Assembly: GCA_001792895.1 (NCBI GenBank)
Contig: MARA01000029.1
Location: forward strand, 248,001 to 312,000
Source: Lentinus brumalis
Lineage: Eukaryota; Basidiomycota; Agaricomycetes; Polyporales; Polyporaceae
Direction of reading: 5' to 3'
Length of the DNA: 64,000 nucleotides
A program made the position numbers and the translations under genes. Below are positions 46,943 through 57,894 of the stretch, piece after piece. Each line of letters starts with the position of its first letter. The stretch's first letter is position 1. Below the pieces are notes generated by a model. The model ran no database searches. It was not told the origin of the DNA and saw only the letters and a program-made list of their open reading frames with translations.

Positions 46943-48922
46943 ATGGTCCGCACGAAAGACACCGATTCCGAGTCGGACATCGATGTCCACGGGGACACGG
47001 ACGACGACATCTCGGGGGTAGACGAAGACAGTGACGAAGACATCCAGGACGACGAGGATCCGGCCAGCATAAATGGCGACATCACAGACGGTGAGGAAGG
47101 GGCAGAGGATGTGAACGATGCAGAGCAGGCGCATCATGAAGTACTTGAAGACTCGGACGACGAGGAGGACTATCGTCCGCGCGGCTTCCCATCTCAATTC
47201 GACTTCATCAGCCGCCATCCCTTCACGCTCGTCGAGCTCCGCATGCGTCTGTTCTCTGGCAAGATCCGCTCGAAGCCCAACTGGTGGGAGAAAGTCTACG
47301 ACTCCTCACTCGTCGCCAAGTGGCGCGAAGAGACGGTCGAGCAGGACCGCGCCCTCGTCGAGAAGCTCTGGGTCGGAAAGGAGCGGTACAAGCTCGGGAG
47401 GGGCAAGAGGATGAAGAAGTGGCCGCGCAACCCCATCTCGAAGGCACAGCTCGACTACATCTTTGAGCAGCTCAAGTATGAGGCTGCTCAGCGCGATCCA
47501 GAGACCGGGATATTTGTAAGTTCGCGCAGCTCAGCACAGCACGGGTACTGACGACTGCGACAGGCAACCGCAATTGGTGGTGTCTATGAGTCGCGGTCGC
47601 TCATACCGTCCGGGCTCAAGAGTGATCTTCTCCAGGGCGTCGTCCTTCTCGAGAACGTCCCAGACGAGGAGAAAGACTGGCACCCGGGCTCGAACAAGCA
47701 AGTCCTCGACCTCGTTCATCCGTCGCTCTACTGCCTGCGCATCGGCGAATCTCGCTTCCGCGCAGACGCGACTGACGAAGACTCACTGGAGATCCTCACG
47801 CTGGAGGCTTATGAGAGCCGTCGCCCCGACGCAATCAACTTGAACCGGTCGTGGAACTCGAGCAGGTGCTGGATCATGTCGCGCAAGTACCAGTGGCTTC
47901 CGACCGACTTCACGGTGTCCCCGTCGGGCGACGTCACGCCGCTCGGCTATATCAACAACCTCCATCCCTCCCGGCACGCTGTCCTGCACCAGCCGATCGC
48001 TTCCATCCTCGGGCGATTCATCCCGCTTTTCGAGCGAGTGCTCTCAGACGTGCTCTCGCGTGAACCGCCACGTGCCATCAAGGTAGATCCCTACAAATGG
48101 TACAGCCATGAGCCTGAAGCACTCGACTGGCGCGACAGCAAGGCATACAAGGCATGGGAGCGCAAGCACCACTGGCCGCGCATCCCCCAACCTGCACCCT
48201 TTACCCCGCCCGACACCACCACGCGCGTGCAGTACCCGCTCAAGGGCCGGAAGGTGCAGGTGATCGTCAAGCTCGCGAACATCATGCTCACGCCCGAGAA
48301 CCCGCGGTACACCGGCGGCGCGTGGCACGTCGAGGGCATGGCGAACGAGAACATCGTCGCCACGGGGCTGTACTACTACGCGTGCGAGAACATCACCGAG
48401 TCGCGACTCGACTTCCGCGTCACAGTCGGCACGGCGGACGGGAGCGGGATGCGGTACCAACAGGACGACCACCGCGGTTTCGTCGTCGCGTACGGGTTCG
48501 GGCGCGATGACCACCAGAACCAGGAGCTGGGACACATCGTCGCGGAGGAGGACAAGTGCGTCGCGTTTCCGAACATCTACCAGCACCACGTCGACGCGTT
48601 CGAGCTCGCGGATCCGACCAAGCCCGGGCACAGGAAGATCTTGTGCTTCTTCCTGGTCAACCCGGACTTGGAGATACTGTCGACGACGGACGTCCCACCA
48701 CAGCAGGAGGATTGGCTGACGGAAGAGATCGAACAGCTTCCCAGGATGAAGGACCTGCCCCCGGAGCTCTACGGGATAATCATGGATTATGTGAAGCCCA
48801 CTGTGATCTCGAGGGAGCAAGCGGAGAAGCATCGTTCGAAGTTGATGAAGGAGCGCTCGGCGTTCGTCATGAAGCACAACGAGAGGGTGTATCAGACTAG
48901 CTTCAGTATGTGCGAGCATTGA
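46943..48922 (+). CDS. DUF4246 family protein, copy 3 (intact, acidic N-terminal extension)
   Basis: The only uninterrupted copy. ATG 46943 opens an acidic leader of about 75 residues (DTDSESDIDVHGDTDDD and more Asp/Glu), absent from copies 1 and 2. Then come GFPSQFDFISRHPFTLVELR and the usual body. Intron 47516-47563 (gtaagt...gacag, 48 nt, with an in-frame stop) is at the same place as in the paralogues. Exon 2 gives WHPGSNKQVLDLVHPSLYC, QWLPTDFTVSPSGDVTPLGY, WHVEGMANENIVATG, NIYQHHVDAFELADPTKPGH and the end NERVYQTSFSMCEH. Function is unknown; the spaced H-x-E, H and R resemble an Fe(II)/2-oxoglutarate site (inference). It is divergent from esterase copy 3. Confidence 0.88.
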
Positions 48923-48936
48923 CGACATGTACTTGA

Positions 48937-50875
48937 TCAATATACCCGCTTCATGACGAGCCCGATCGAAGGAACGTGCAACCGCCGCTCGACTCCCGAT
49001 CCGCTGAAGTAAATCACGTTAACCGCGGCATTATTACGGACGCCCCACAGATCCTGCCCGTTCCAGTACGGGTAGCATCCCATGTGCTTCTGCCCGTTGT
49101 AACCTGGGATGCCCGTGTCGATTCTGCGGATGTGAGTACAACCAGTATGCCAAGTTCCGAACAGAAGAGACTGACCGAAACTCGTCTCTGCGCCTGCTTG
49201 AGCGGAGCGCCAACCGCCCGGGCGCACCGAAGTTCTTGAGCGCATCGACGCCCTCCAGCACGAGCTTCTCGATGTAGAGCGTCCCTTTCGAGATGGCGAC
49301 GAGCGCCGAAGAGTTTGCCTTTGCCTCCGGGTCCTCGTCACGCCACTGGCCAACGTAGAGCTCCGCGGCCATGTCTGCAAGAGCCTTGTCGATGGCCGGC
49401 TGCATGATCTCGAAGGCGTCGTATGCCAGCTTCGCAGCGTCGGGGTAGTGACCTGCCATCAGCACAACGACCCCATATCCCGTCCCTGGATGAATCGCCA
49501 GCGCTGCATGATGTCCCGCCATCGCGCCCACTACGTACACAGGGTTAGATAGACGAACTGCATGCGGGACGAGCGCATGGAAGACTTACGTTTCCAGTAG
49601 ATTTTCCTTGGCCTTCCGTTCGAGTCGCGCGCCTTCACGATCTCCCAGACAAACCCCAACTCCGTCCAGTCATCCTCCTCGAATGCGTGCACGGTCTGCA
49701 GCCAGGTGTCCATGGAGTACTGGGAGAGTTGGCTCTTCGGGTGGCGTGGATTGAGTAGCGTCTGCGTGACGGTGATCATGTCGGCGAGGGAAGAGTATTG
49801 GCCGGCGGCGGGGTTCATTGCGTCGAGGAAGTCTTGGTCCTGAGGTCCGCATCTGTGAGTAATTTAACACATGGACATCGTAGCAGGACTTACGACGACT
49901 TCCGGCGCGAGGGAGGGCACGACTATCAAGTGTTTATTCGCCTCCGTGACGGAGAAGGAACTCCCGTTGAGCGCCATAGGCTCGAATATGTCGCGCTTCA
50001 GAAGGTCGGCGTAGTGGATCTTGGTCGCGTCCCCTGAGGCCGCGCTGCTGGCGGAGGCAAGAGCGTACGCGAGGAGGGCCGTCCCAGCGTTAGAGTACGC
50101 TGGGTATGCTCCGGGGGGAGAGACGAGGTGGTGTTGGGCGATCGACTTGAGCAGGTCGTCGTAAGAAGGGAATGGGAGACCGTTCGTGGGCGGGGGTCCC
50201 ATGCCGGCCATGCTGTGAGGCCAGTTGGCGACCGTACCCGGGGGCCAGTCCCTACCAATACCAGACATGTGGCTAGCCAGCTGGCGGAGGGTCATGGGCG
50301 GTTGCTCATGGGAGGCGAAGGGCGCGTTCTCGTCGAGTCCGGTTGCTAGATACCTGAAGTCTTTGACGTACTTGTCAATGGGTCGTCCCTGTGTATCGTA
50401 GATCGTAAAGGCGGGGAATAACAGCTGTGCGATAGACTACTCACCAGGAGATCAATCCTCTCTGTTCGAGTATGAAGCCCTCGAGGACGTTGAATAACTT
50501 CGCAACTGAGGCGATGCGGTAGATAGAATGGCTATGGGTGGGTAGAGAGCCCGTCTCGTTTGCTCGCATGACCCCGAAGTTCTTCTCGTACAACACCCCG
50601 GAGGAGGTCACGACGGCGACCGAGAGGCTGTCGATGTCTCCTCTGGAGAAGCGGGAAGAGAGCTGGCTGTCAAGAGATTTGCCTGCATCGTCGATGGCTC
50701 GGTGGTTTGCTGGCGGCGTGTCAGAGAATAGGTTCGGAAGGAAGGGTCTGCAGCTCCATCGTTCGGCTGACTCTAGTAGGAGAGAGGAGAGAGGTGGGAC
50801 TGTCCAGTAGCCAGCGTAGTGCCCTCCTGTCGCAATGGATAGGAGGCCAATTGCGAGAGCGAATGGCGTCTTCAT
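48937..50875 (-). CDS. Serine beta-lactamase-fold (class C-like) hydrolase
   Basis: Member of the beta-lactamase/transpeptidase-like family found in many fungi, where it usually acts as an esterase or peptidase of unknown substrate. ATG 50875 starts MKTPFALAIGLLSIATGG, a probable signal peptide or anchor. Exons on the minus strand read SIYRIASVAKLFNVLEG (SxxK: Ser and Lys of SVAK), MTLRQLASHMSGIGRDWP, PAYSNAGTALLAYAL (YxN: YSN), AAGQYSSLADMITVTQTLL and VGAMAGHHAALAIHPGTGYG. The C-terminal domain ends SIGLVMKRVY at 48937. Introns are about 50-90 nt. All family motifs are present and no frameshift is needed. It ends tail to tail with DUF4246 copy 3, only 14 bp apart. Confidence 0.85.
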
Positions 50876-50920
50876 GTGTGAGGTGAGAGTCGCAACGGGC
50901 GCGAAGAGAAGGTGTGATGG

Positions 50921-50928
50921 TTTTTATA
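50921..50928 (-). promoter_or_regulatory. TATA box candidate for the beta-lactamase-fold gene
   Basis: Minus strand TATAAAAA about 46-53 bp upstream of the ATG at 50875. Confidence 0.5.
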
Positions 50929-51784
50929 CTGGTATCATGCATCAGCGCTCAGCGCCGGTCATGCGCGGTATCCATACCCGTCAACTTCAAGTTCCACTGC
51001 CGAAAGCGTGCGCGCTTCATAGGTGGAGGCAGCCAAGCTGGGAGCAGAGGGCGAACACTAGCATAACTGTGACATGCGGCATGCCTGCCGTAATTCAGAA
51101 GTATATGAAGGTAAGTATGCCTGCCAGGCTCACCAAGTCTTTGTGCTTCCTCTTGCTGATCACTTCCGACATCAGGCAGAACTAGATGGAGATGCACTAC
51201 TTGCGCAGAAGTCATTTAGCCACAGGACATGTTCAGTACTCGATACTTAGTGCCGCAAGTGCGCGATGCTTAGCTTTAGGGCAGGGCTTGATTTACTTAG
51301 TGATCAACCTTATCCGGCCGCTTACATAAGCTTCACTTTGCTTACTTCCGACGCCGCGCTTTAGCCCTTCACATAGCTTCCTAGTGAGTAGTACTAGACA
51401 TCTGCCCTGTGGTTACGCTGATGACAGTGTAATCAATCGGCAATCGGTTTGCACTACACCCTCCCAAGTAAACCATAATGGGCATGGGCGGACGACGAGA
51501 GCTTGAATTCGGTCACGACTGTGAACTTGACACGAACCGTAAGCACACTGTGGTAGGCTTCCCATGATTCTGACCGCTTATCGTATACTAATGGGGTTAA
51601 TTTGCTTTCACTTAGTGCGGCCGCAGCGGGATATCCCCTCAAACTCAGATGCTCGGGCTCTGATATGTGGGAGGCCGCAGTCGCTGACCAAGCCTTGCCC
51701 AGAGGTTATCCAAATGGTCGCACGTCCGGCGTACATAAATCCCCACTTCCGATAGTTTCTATCCGGATCGCCTGAGCAGCCGCC
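50929..51784. other. Intergenic between divergent genes
   Basis: No ORF of note. A tacataaat motif at about 51731-51739 lies some 45 bp before esterase copy 4 and may be its TATA element. Confidence 0.45.
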
Positions 51785-53099
51785 ATGAGCTACGATTCCG
51801 AGATCGTTGCCGCACTCGCTTCCGACCCAGCCTACACGCAACCGCAAGCGCCTCCGGAAGGTGTTTCGCTCGTTGAATATGCGAGACAGCAGGCGAGTGC
51901 AGCTATCGGTCCATTCGCCCAATTCTACGAAGAGCGACTTCCAGACGGTGAGCTGTCGTATGCTCCATTGAGGTCTCTTCTCGAGCACTGACCTTGAACT
52001 CTGCAACAGAGTCACTGTACATCGTTTCCGATACGCAAGTCTCCGTGGAAGGCGGGTATATTACCCTGCGCTATGTGAGACCTCGCGGTGACGTGGCCTT
52101 ACCGATTCTGGTTTGGTTTCACGGAGGAGGTAAGTAATCTTTCCTCTGCATAGCACCGCTCGATTGACCCCGCGACAACGACATGGTAAGGATACATGTT
52201 GGGTGACCTGGACATGGACGACGCCCACTTGCGGAGCATCTCCCTTGAGCTCCAACTGGGTATTGTCAACGTCGACTACAGGCTTGCCCCAGAGCACCCC
52301 TTTCCCGCAGCTTTCAACGATGGCTTTGCTGCCTTACAGTGGGTACGTGACTTCGATGTCATCAGCGTCCTCTGATGGTGCTCATGAGAAGTGAATGCAG
52401 GTAGTCAACAACGCAGACGAGCTTGGGGTCAACCTCAAGAAAGGCTTCCTCGTCGGAGGAGACTCCGCAGGGGGGAACCTAGCGGCCGCCGTTGCGCTCA
52501 GAGCACGCGATGACTCTTCCTTCAAGCATGCTCCGCTGACCGGCCAGTACCTCCGGGAACCCGTCGTTATCTTTCCTGGCGCATATGCACTAGCAGACAA
52601 GTACAGTGCCGAATTCCACTCATTCGCGGAGAGCACCAACACTCCCCTGCTAAACAGCGAGCGGGTACATAGTAGCTTTCGTTCGTTTTGTTCCTTTCTC
52701 TTACGTCCGGCGCTCCGAGCTTCTCTGACTCTCCGCGGGGTTTTGAAGAGATATACGGGGGCCCTCCCGAAGACCTACGGGTCTCTCCGCTTCTGGCGCC
52801 CTCGCACATCGGTCTTCCGCCTGCGTTCATCCAGGTACAGGAGTTTGACCCAATTCGCGACGACGGCATCGTGTATGAGAAGGTGCTTCGCGAGGCAGGT
52901 GTCAGGACGAAACTCGTCAAGTGAGCACTCCTGCACTCCACTGCTACGCGACGCTGAAGTTCTTTGCAGATACATGGGTACGGTGCATGGATTCCACTAT
53001 GTCTTTCCTCGCATTGGGGTGGCCACCGAGCTTGATAGAGATTCCAGGGAGGGACTGAAGTGGCTGCTCAGCTTGAGTAGCAACTTCATCGAGGCTTGA
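51785..53099 (+). CDS. Alpha/beta-hydrolase-3 (HSL-type) esterase, copy 4
   Basis: ATG 51785 gives MSYDSEIVAALASDPAYTQ. Exons separated by short introns read SLYIVSDTQVSVEGGYITLR, ILVWFHGGG, YMLGDLDMDDAHLRSISLEL, VNVDYRLAPEHPFPAAFND, GFLVGGDSAGGNLAAAVAL (nucleophile Ser), FIQVQEFDPIRDDGIVYEK (acid) and GTVHGFHYVFPRIGVATEL (His), ending WLLSLSSNFIEA. The triad and oxyanion loop are complete, with no frameshift or insertion, so this is a good functional reference for copies 3 and 5. Substrate unknown. Confidence 0.87.
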
Positions 53100-53417
53100 A
53101 CCGTGAAATCACGATGACGGATCATCTCTGAGTGGTACATAGGTTTCGCGATGAAACCTTGCTGTCAGGTGTTGAGCACACATTCATACGCGTTCTTATT
53201 CTAGCGATACGAATATAAGAGCTTGGCCTTGGATCAGAGTCCTTCGACCGATGTCATTTAGGCGCTTCCAGTATTCCAGCCGGGCTGAGCGTCTCGAAAG
53301 GCTGTCTCAGACCACATCCACGTCAACACCCAAGCTCCGTCAGTCATTGAGTACTGTCTGTATCTCTCGGAACTGGCTAACGTGAGCAGTACACAACGTG
53401 AGCAGTACACAGGCACG

Positions 53418-54118
53418 ATGGATCGCCTTCCGCTGCTGAACTATGACGTTCTGGTACCCGTGGCGTCCTTCTCCTGTCGGCGAGCATATCTGCGTTCATG
53501 CAAGCCTCCCGCAGTTCGTACCGCGACTGCCCCAATTTTCTTCTGGCAGACCCGGTCCAACTCCAGAATCACACGGAGGTCACTCTTTTCATTCGTTTCA
53601 TGTGCTCTGATCATCACCGTCGCTGGCGGTACTTATGGTCTCTACACCTGGGCTGTGACCTCAACGCTCGCGTTGCGCAAGTACTTGCCAAACATCTGCA
53701 TCGCGCTACAGCGTTCACGCATATCTCTTTCGACGACTCAGTCACGCTGGCCCTCAATGATGCCCTCTCAGCGGCTTTGGCAGCGCTCCCGAAAATCAAC
53801 CGCGTCACGGCCCATTCCGCTGGCGAGCGTACCCTTCGGATGTTCGAGGAGATGCAGTGGCCGCTGAATTCCGCAGTGCTCGATACGAGATGGCCGGATG
53901 ACGAATCATGGAATCATGATATTGGAGGTCAGGCAGGCGTCACCAATCCCGCAGTCTTGCTGAAGAATGCCCGGGAGACTCTCGAGGAGCTCACTTCGGA
54001 GTTCTGGGATGGGTCGGCGGACGCGCTGAACGCGGGGGCCGTCTATCCCCCCTTGACGTCTTTGACTATGACGTGCGTCCCCATTCCTGACACAGCCGAA
54101 TATTCGAGTTCCGACTGA
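53418..54118 (+). pseudogene. F-box/LRR-type gene (F-box copy 6), frameshifted
   Basis: ATG 53418 gives MDRLPLLNYDVLVPVASF, the start of an F-box. The continuation SASISAFMQASRSSYRDCP is found one frame away, so a base is missing near 53470-53478. Downstream the frame is clean (HTEVTLFIRFMCSDHHRRWR, LHRATAFTHISFDDSV, NARETLEELTSEFWDG) to a stop at 54118. Further F-box/LRR-like fragments follow to about 54900 (for example IGLEELVHFNLRIKYPW near 54405) but need additional breaks. Overall a decaying gene of the F-box family. Confidence 0.5.
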
Positions 54119-55533
54119 GAGTTACACTACGTAGGACCATACGTCGCGCCTCAGTTCGAAGGCAGCAGACAGTCTTCGCTCGTGCGGCAGTAAGACAGGC
54201 CGCATGGGTGTGGTCTCGAGGAAGTCGATCCGGGGTCATCAACGTGAACGTCTCCGGGCTTCAACGTCAGATCTCGAAGTTGTACACGACCCTCTCTAAC
54301 ACGCGCATGCGACTACTCCCCACTGTGCTGGAGTATGCTTGTCTCGACATGGGTATTTGATCCGACGTAGATTTCACGCAAGTGCCGGAGCTGCTATCTT
54401 GCATTGGGCTCGAAGAGCTCGTTCACTTCAACCTCCGCATCAAGTATCCATGGATCGATATTTGAAGGTGCAGTCGGTTTCCGAGACCTTCCTGGTACGT
54501 CGGCGGTCTACGTGTATGCACGCTGACACCTCGTCTTACTGCAGGGCGCTTTCATGAACGCGTTGAAGCCACGGAAAGTGGTAATCCTCCATCTGCGGAT
54601 GACCGTGCAGGATGATCCGTGTCCACCTTCTGGAATATTGCAGTCGATCGCGAGGACGCAGGTGCAAATCCAGTACGGGAGACTGTCTATGGCCGATACA
54701 CTTTCTCTCTATCTAGGCCGGTTCGACCTAGACGGCGTCACTTGTCGAATGCCCGAGCGTGTAAAGTTACTGGCCCATGTGATGCTTCGGCTGAATTGGT
54801 ATTGTATGCTCGCTGGCGAAGCCTTTGCTAGGTCTAAAGACGTAAGGCAATATGGACATCGTCTTGGTGAGCCCCATCATCCCGGAATGGTGCCTTGGTC
54901 GTAGCTCAATGTTTCGATAACATCCACAGGTTCTACGTCCATGAATACGAATGCTCTGCGGCCGCAGCGAGGATGTTACTCACGCGCCGCCGCGAAAGGC
55001 GAACATGTTGCAAGGGAAGTTCTATCCATGTAGGAATGCACTTGTGAGTGTTCGAGCCATCCAGACGAATGCCCGGGACCTTCTGACCGGCGTGAGGAAG
55101 TACATTGGCCGATGCATCCTTCTCTCATAGGTCTATTATGGATCGCGTGCAGCGTCAAGGTGATATCGGCGCAAGACTAGTGAGTGTCTGTCCCGGCATC
55201 GTTCTTTGCTACTTTGAGGGATCCGGCCGCCGGTATGGCTCTCACGTTGATCGGAAGCACGTCACAGCACCCAGGACGGAGGAGGCGAACTCCTCACGGG
55301 AACGTAATCCCGAAACCATGCGACCTACACGACAGCAAGGTCTTGATGGGACCTTCTATCGGGTTGCCGTATCTCGCTATCAAGATCGTTCCGTCGTCTG
55401 CTTGGATCGAACGACTTTGAGTTCAATTCATCCGACGGTGAGTTCCTCGCTGATTCAGGCCTGGGTTCTCTGGACGCGTACTTAACGGCGCCCGGGGAGA
55501 CGCAAAGCCCCGTCTCTCTTCCGCAGATTCAAA
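54119..55533. other. Degenerate F-box tail and intergenic DNA
   Basis: Broken LRR-like phrases occur at about 54380-54700; nothing assignable from 54900 to 55533. Confidence 0.35.
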
Positions 55534-55890
55534 ATGAACCTCGACCCCGAGATCGCTGCTGCGCTAGCCGCCACTCCGGCTCTGACGAACCCCGCGCCTC
55601 CTCCCGAAGGTGTCTCAGAGATCGAGCACGCCCGAAAAGAACTCATCGAGCCGACCGCTGCATACACGAAGTTCTACGCGCAAAAGCTGCCCGAGAACGC
55701 TGAAGGTGCGTGCCTAGCTCCTCCTCGGGGTCGCACAGTAGTGCTGATCGCAGACATGGCCGTCCGTCGTAGGGACCGTGTATGTGGTAGACGACAGGCG
55801 TGTCCCGGTGGAGGGTGGGGATATCCTCGTGCGGGTCGTCAAGCCGATCGGCGCTGGGAACGAGACCTTCCCGGTTCTCGTATGGTACCA

Positions 55891-57341
55891 CATCAGTAAA
55901 GCCCCGAATTTATTAGTGAATATTAGTGAATATTAGCACATCTTAGCGACACTTGCACCCATCCTAAGACGGCAAAGACGCGCCAATATGCAAGACCGAA
56001 GTAGCTCCCAAGACTGGAGCCGCGGGACAAGCAAGACAAGCAAGACAGACAAGACAGACAAGATGGGTGAGTGAAAATGATATTTTAGCGGTGAGCAAAT
56101 GCTATTACAGGTGTGTCTACAGTGTACTTGGAAGTAGCTACTGGGGTACGGGAGGGAAGTGACTACTCGGGAGGTGAGCTGCTCGTCGCGCGAGTCTTAC
56201 GGGTCGTGCTTGTATGGGTCGCAGAAACGACGACTCGGGGTGCAGAGGTGAGGCTGCTCGTCACGCGAGTCCTACGGGTCGTGCTCGTACGGGCCGCGCT
56301 CGTACGGGTCGGCATTGCTGATGCTGCGGTTGCATGTAAGTCTGACGCGTGTCTCGAACATCTCTAGCGCCGCATACTCATCCGAGCAATTGCGCGTGTC
56401 GTAGAGGTTAGTAATACCACTTGTCCGCAAGGTCGGCACCATTTACCTTATCAAATTCGCCCTCCAGAGCTTTGGGTTCTGAAGGTGGCTTTAACCTGTG
56501 AGACACGTCATCAACTCATCAATCTGGGGTGAATGAACACAGCGCGGCGACATGCTCTCAAGCTCGGGTGCATCGATGGGCCTGGTCTACGGTATGGACG
56601 TAAGTACTCACTGCAAGCTCCCTCTCGAAACGGACCCGCCCCTACAGCCTGACCTATGCGTCTACCCTCCTGCGCTGTCCGATTGACCGGAGTCCAGGTG
56701 CCAGCAAAACCAGATCAGTCAAGCCGGTGAAAGAAACCAACCGTAGTGTGTGAGCAGGGAGACAAGTACCAGGCCAGGAGTCAGAAAGCAGACCAAGAAT
56801 CAGAGAGCATGAGGGAGCCGCAGAGCAACATAGGGCAGTGTCCGAGTGCCGGGAGGCAAAGTGAAGTCGACAACCGCAAATTGCCGGGCAGCTTTAGGGC
56901 AGGTCCTGTAGTACTTGACTCTTCCGCTCTTCGACACTCTGGCCCGCTCCGCTCATCTGTGTGCTCACAAACTTCCAGGTAAGAAAGCAGCATGTATTTG
57001 TGCACTGCAAACGGTTCCCGCCCACAAGTGGTCAACATTGTGGGCATGTACGCAACAAGACTGCGTGACTCGTCGGCGCCTGTGGACACGCTCAGTTCCG
57101 GGTTGCCCTGTAAGTCCGCAGACCGTATGGATGCAAGTCACCCCGTAAGACCACAGATTTATACAGGCCCTAAGTAAGTGTGCAATTTGATGATGCGGTC
57201 CGACTCCTGATTGCTACCTTCAAATGTGAACTAAATCATCTTGGTATCTTCATCATCTTCTCCAACTTCCTCGTCTTAGCAGACTTAGTAGCTCTCACTA
57301 AGACCGCTAAGATTGCTAATAAATTCGGGGCTTTACTGATG
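55891..57341. mobile_element. Non-autonomous TIR element C (1451 bp) in an esterase exon
   Basis: Perfect 26-bp terminal inverted repeats beginning CATCAGTAAAGCCCCG at 55891 and ending at 57341, flanked by CA on both sides (55889-55890 and 57342-57343). Removing the element plus one CA restores the uninterrupted codons for Tyr-His-Gly-Gly in the esterase, which fixes the ends. Subterminal TTAGTG/CTAAGA-type motifs are repeated at both ends. The inside has gacaagcaagacagac repeats (about 56026-56062) and cgcgagtcttacgggtcgtg repeats (about 56185-56320), and no transposase. Same CATCAG terminus and 2-bp duplication as elements A and B, so probably the same superfamily. Confidence 0.92.
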
Positions 57342-57667
57342 CACGGCGGCGGTGAGTCCGTTACTTTCGGCCACAAGAGATCGTGGCCCAGCTCACGACT
57401 GCGGTCGAATAGGTTGGGTAGTGGGCGATGTCACCATGGACGATTACCACCTCCGCACGGTCGCCGTGGACCTGAGGCTCGTCATAGTGAACGTCGAGTA
57501 CAGGTCAGTGACGACCGACTCCTTTCGAGTTCTAGCAACATGCCTCTCATCCGACGATTGGCATGACCATAATGTGCGGTCCCTTGAAGACTCGCGCCGG
57601 AGCACCCCTTCCCAGCCGCGTTCAACGACAGCTACGCAGCGCTCAAGTGGGTGAGTCATGTCTGTCA

Positions 57668-57868
57668 TGTTGAAAACAGGCGAGCGCGAGCGGGGGCGAC
57701 GACGAGCGAGGCAAGCGGGATACAACAACTTAGAGATCCACACTACATACGAGCACATTGAGTAGACGCTATCGAAATAAGGTTCTCGGCCTTGTCCGAG
57801 CTGTACAGGACCGGAGTCCGGCGGACCGCGCCTCCGTGCGACCGGTCCTGGGGTTACCACTTTCAACA
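57668..57868 (-). repeat. Copia 3' LTR (201 bp)
   Basis: TGTTGAAA...TTTCAACA; intact copy, the reference for the interrupted one. Confidence 0.9.
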
Positions 57869-57894
57869 CGCCCCTTAAGACCAGGACCATGTCG

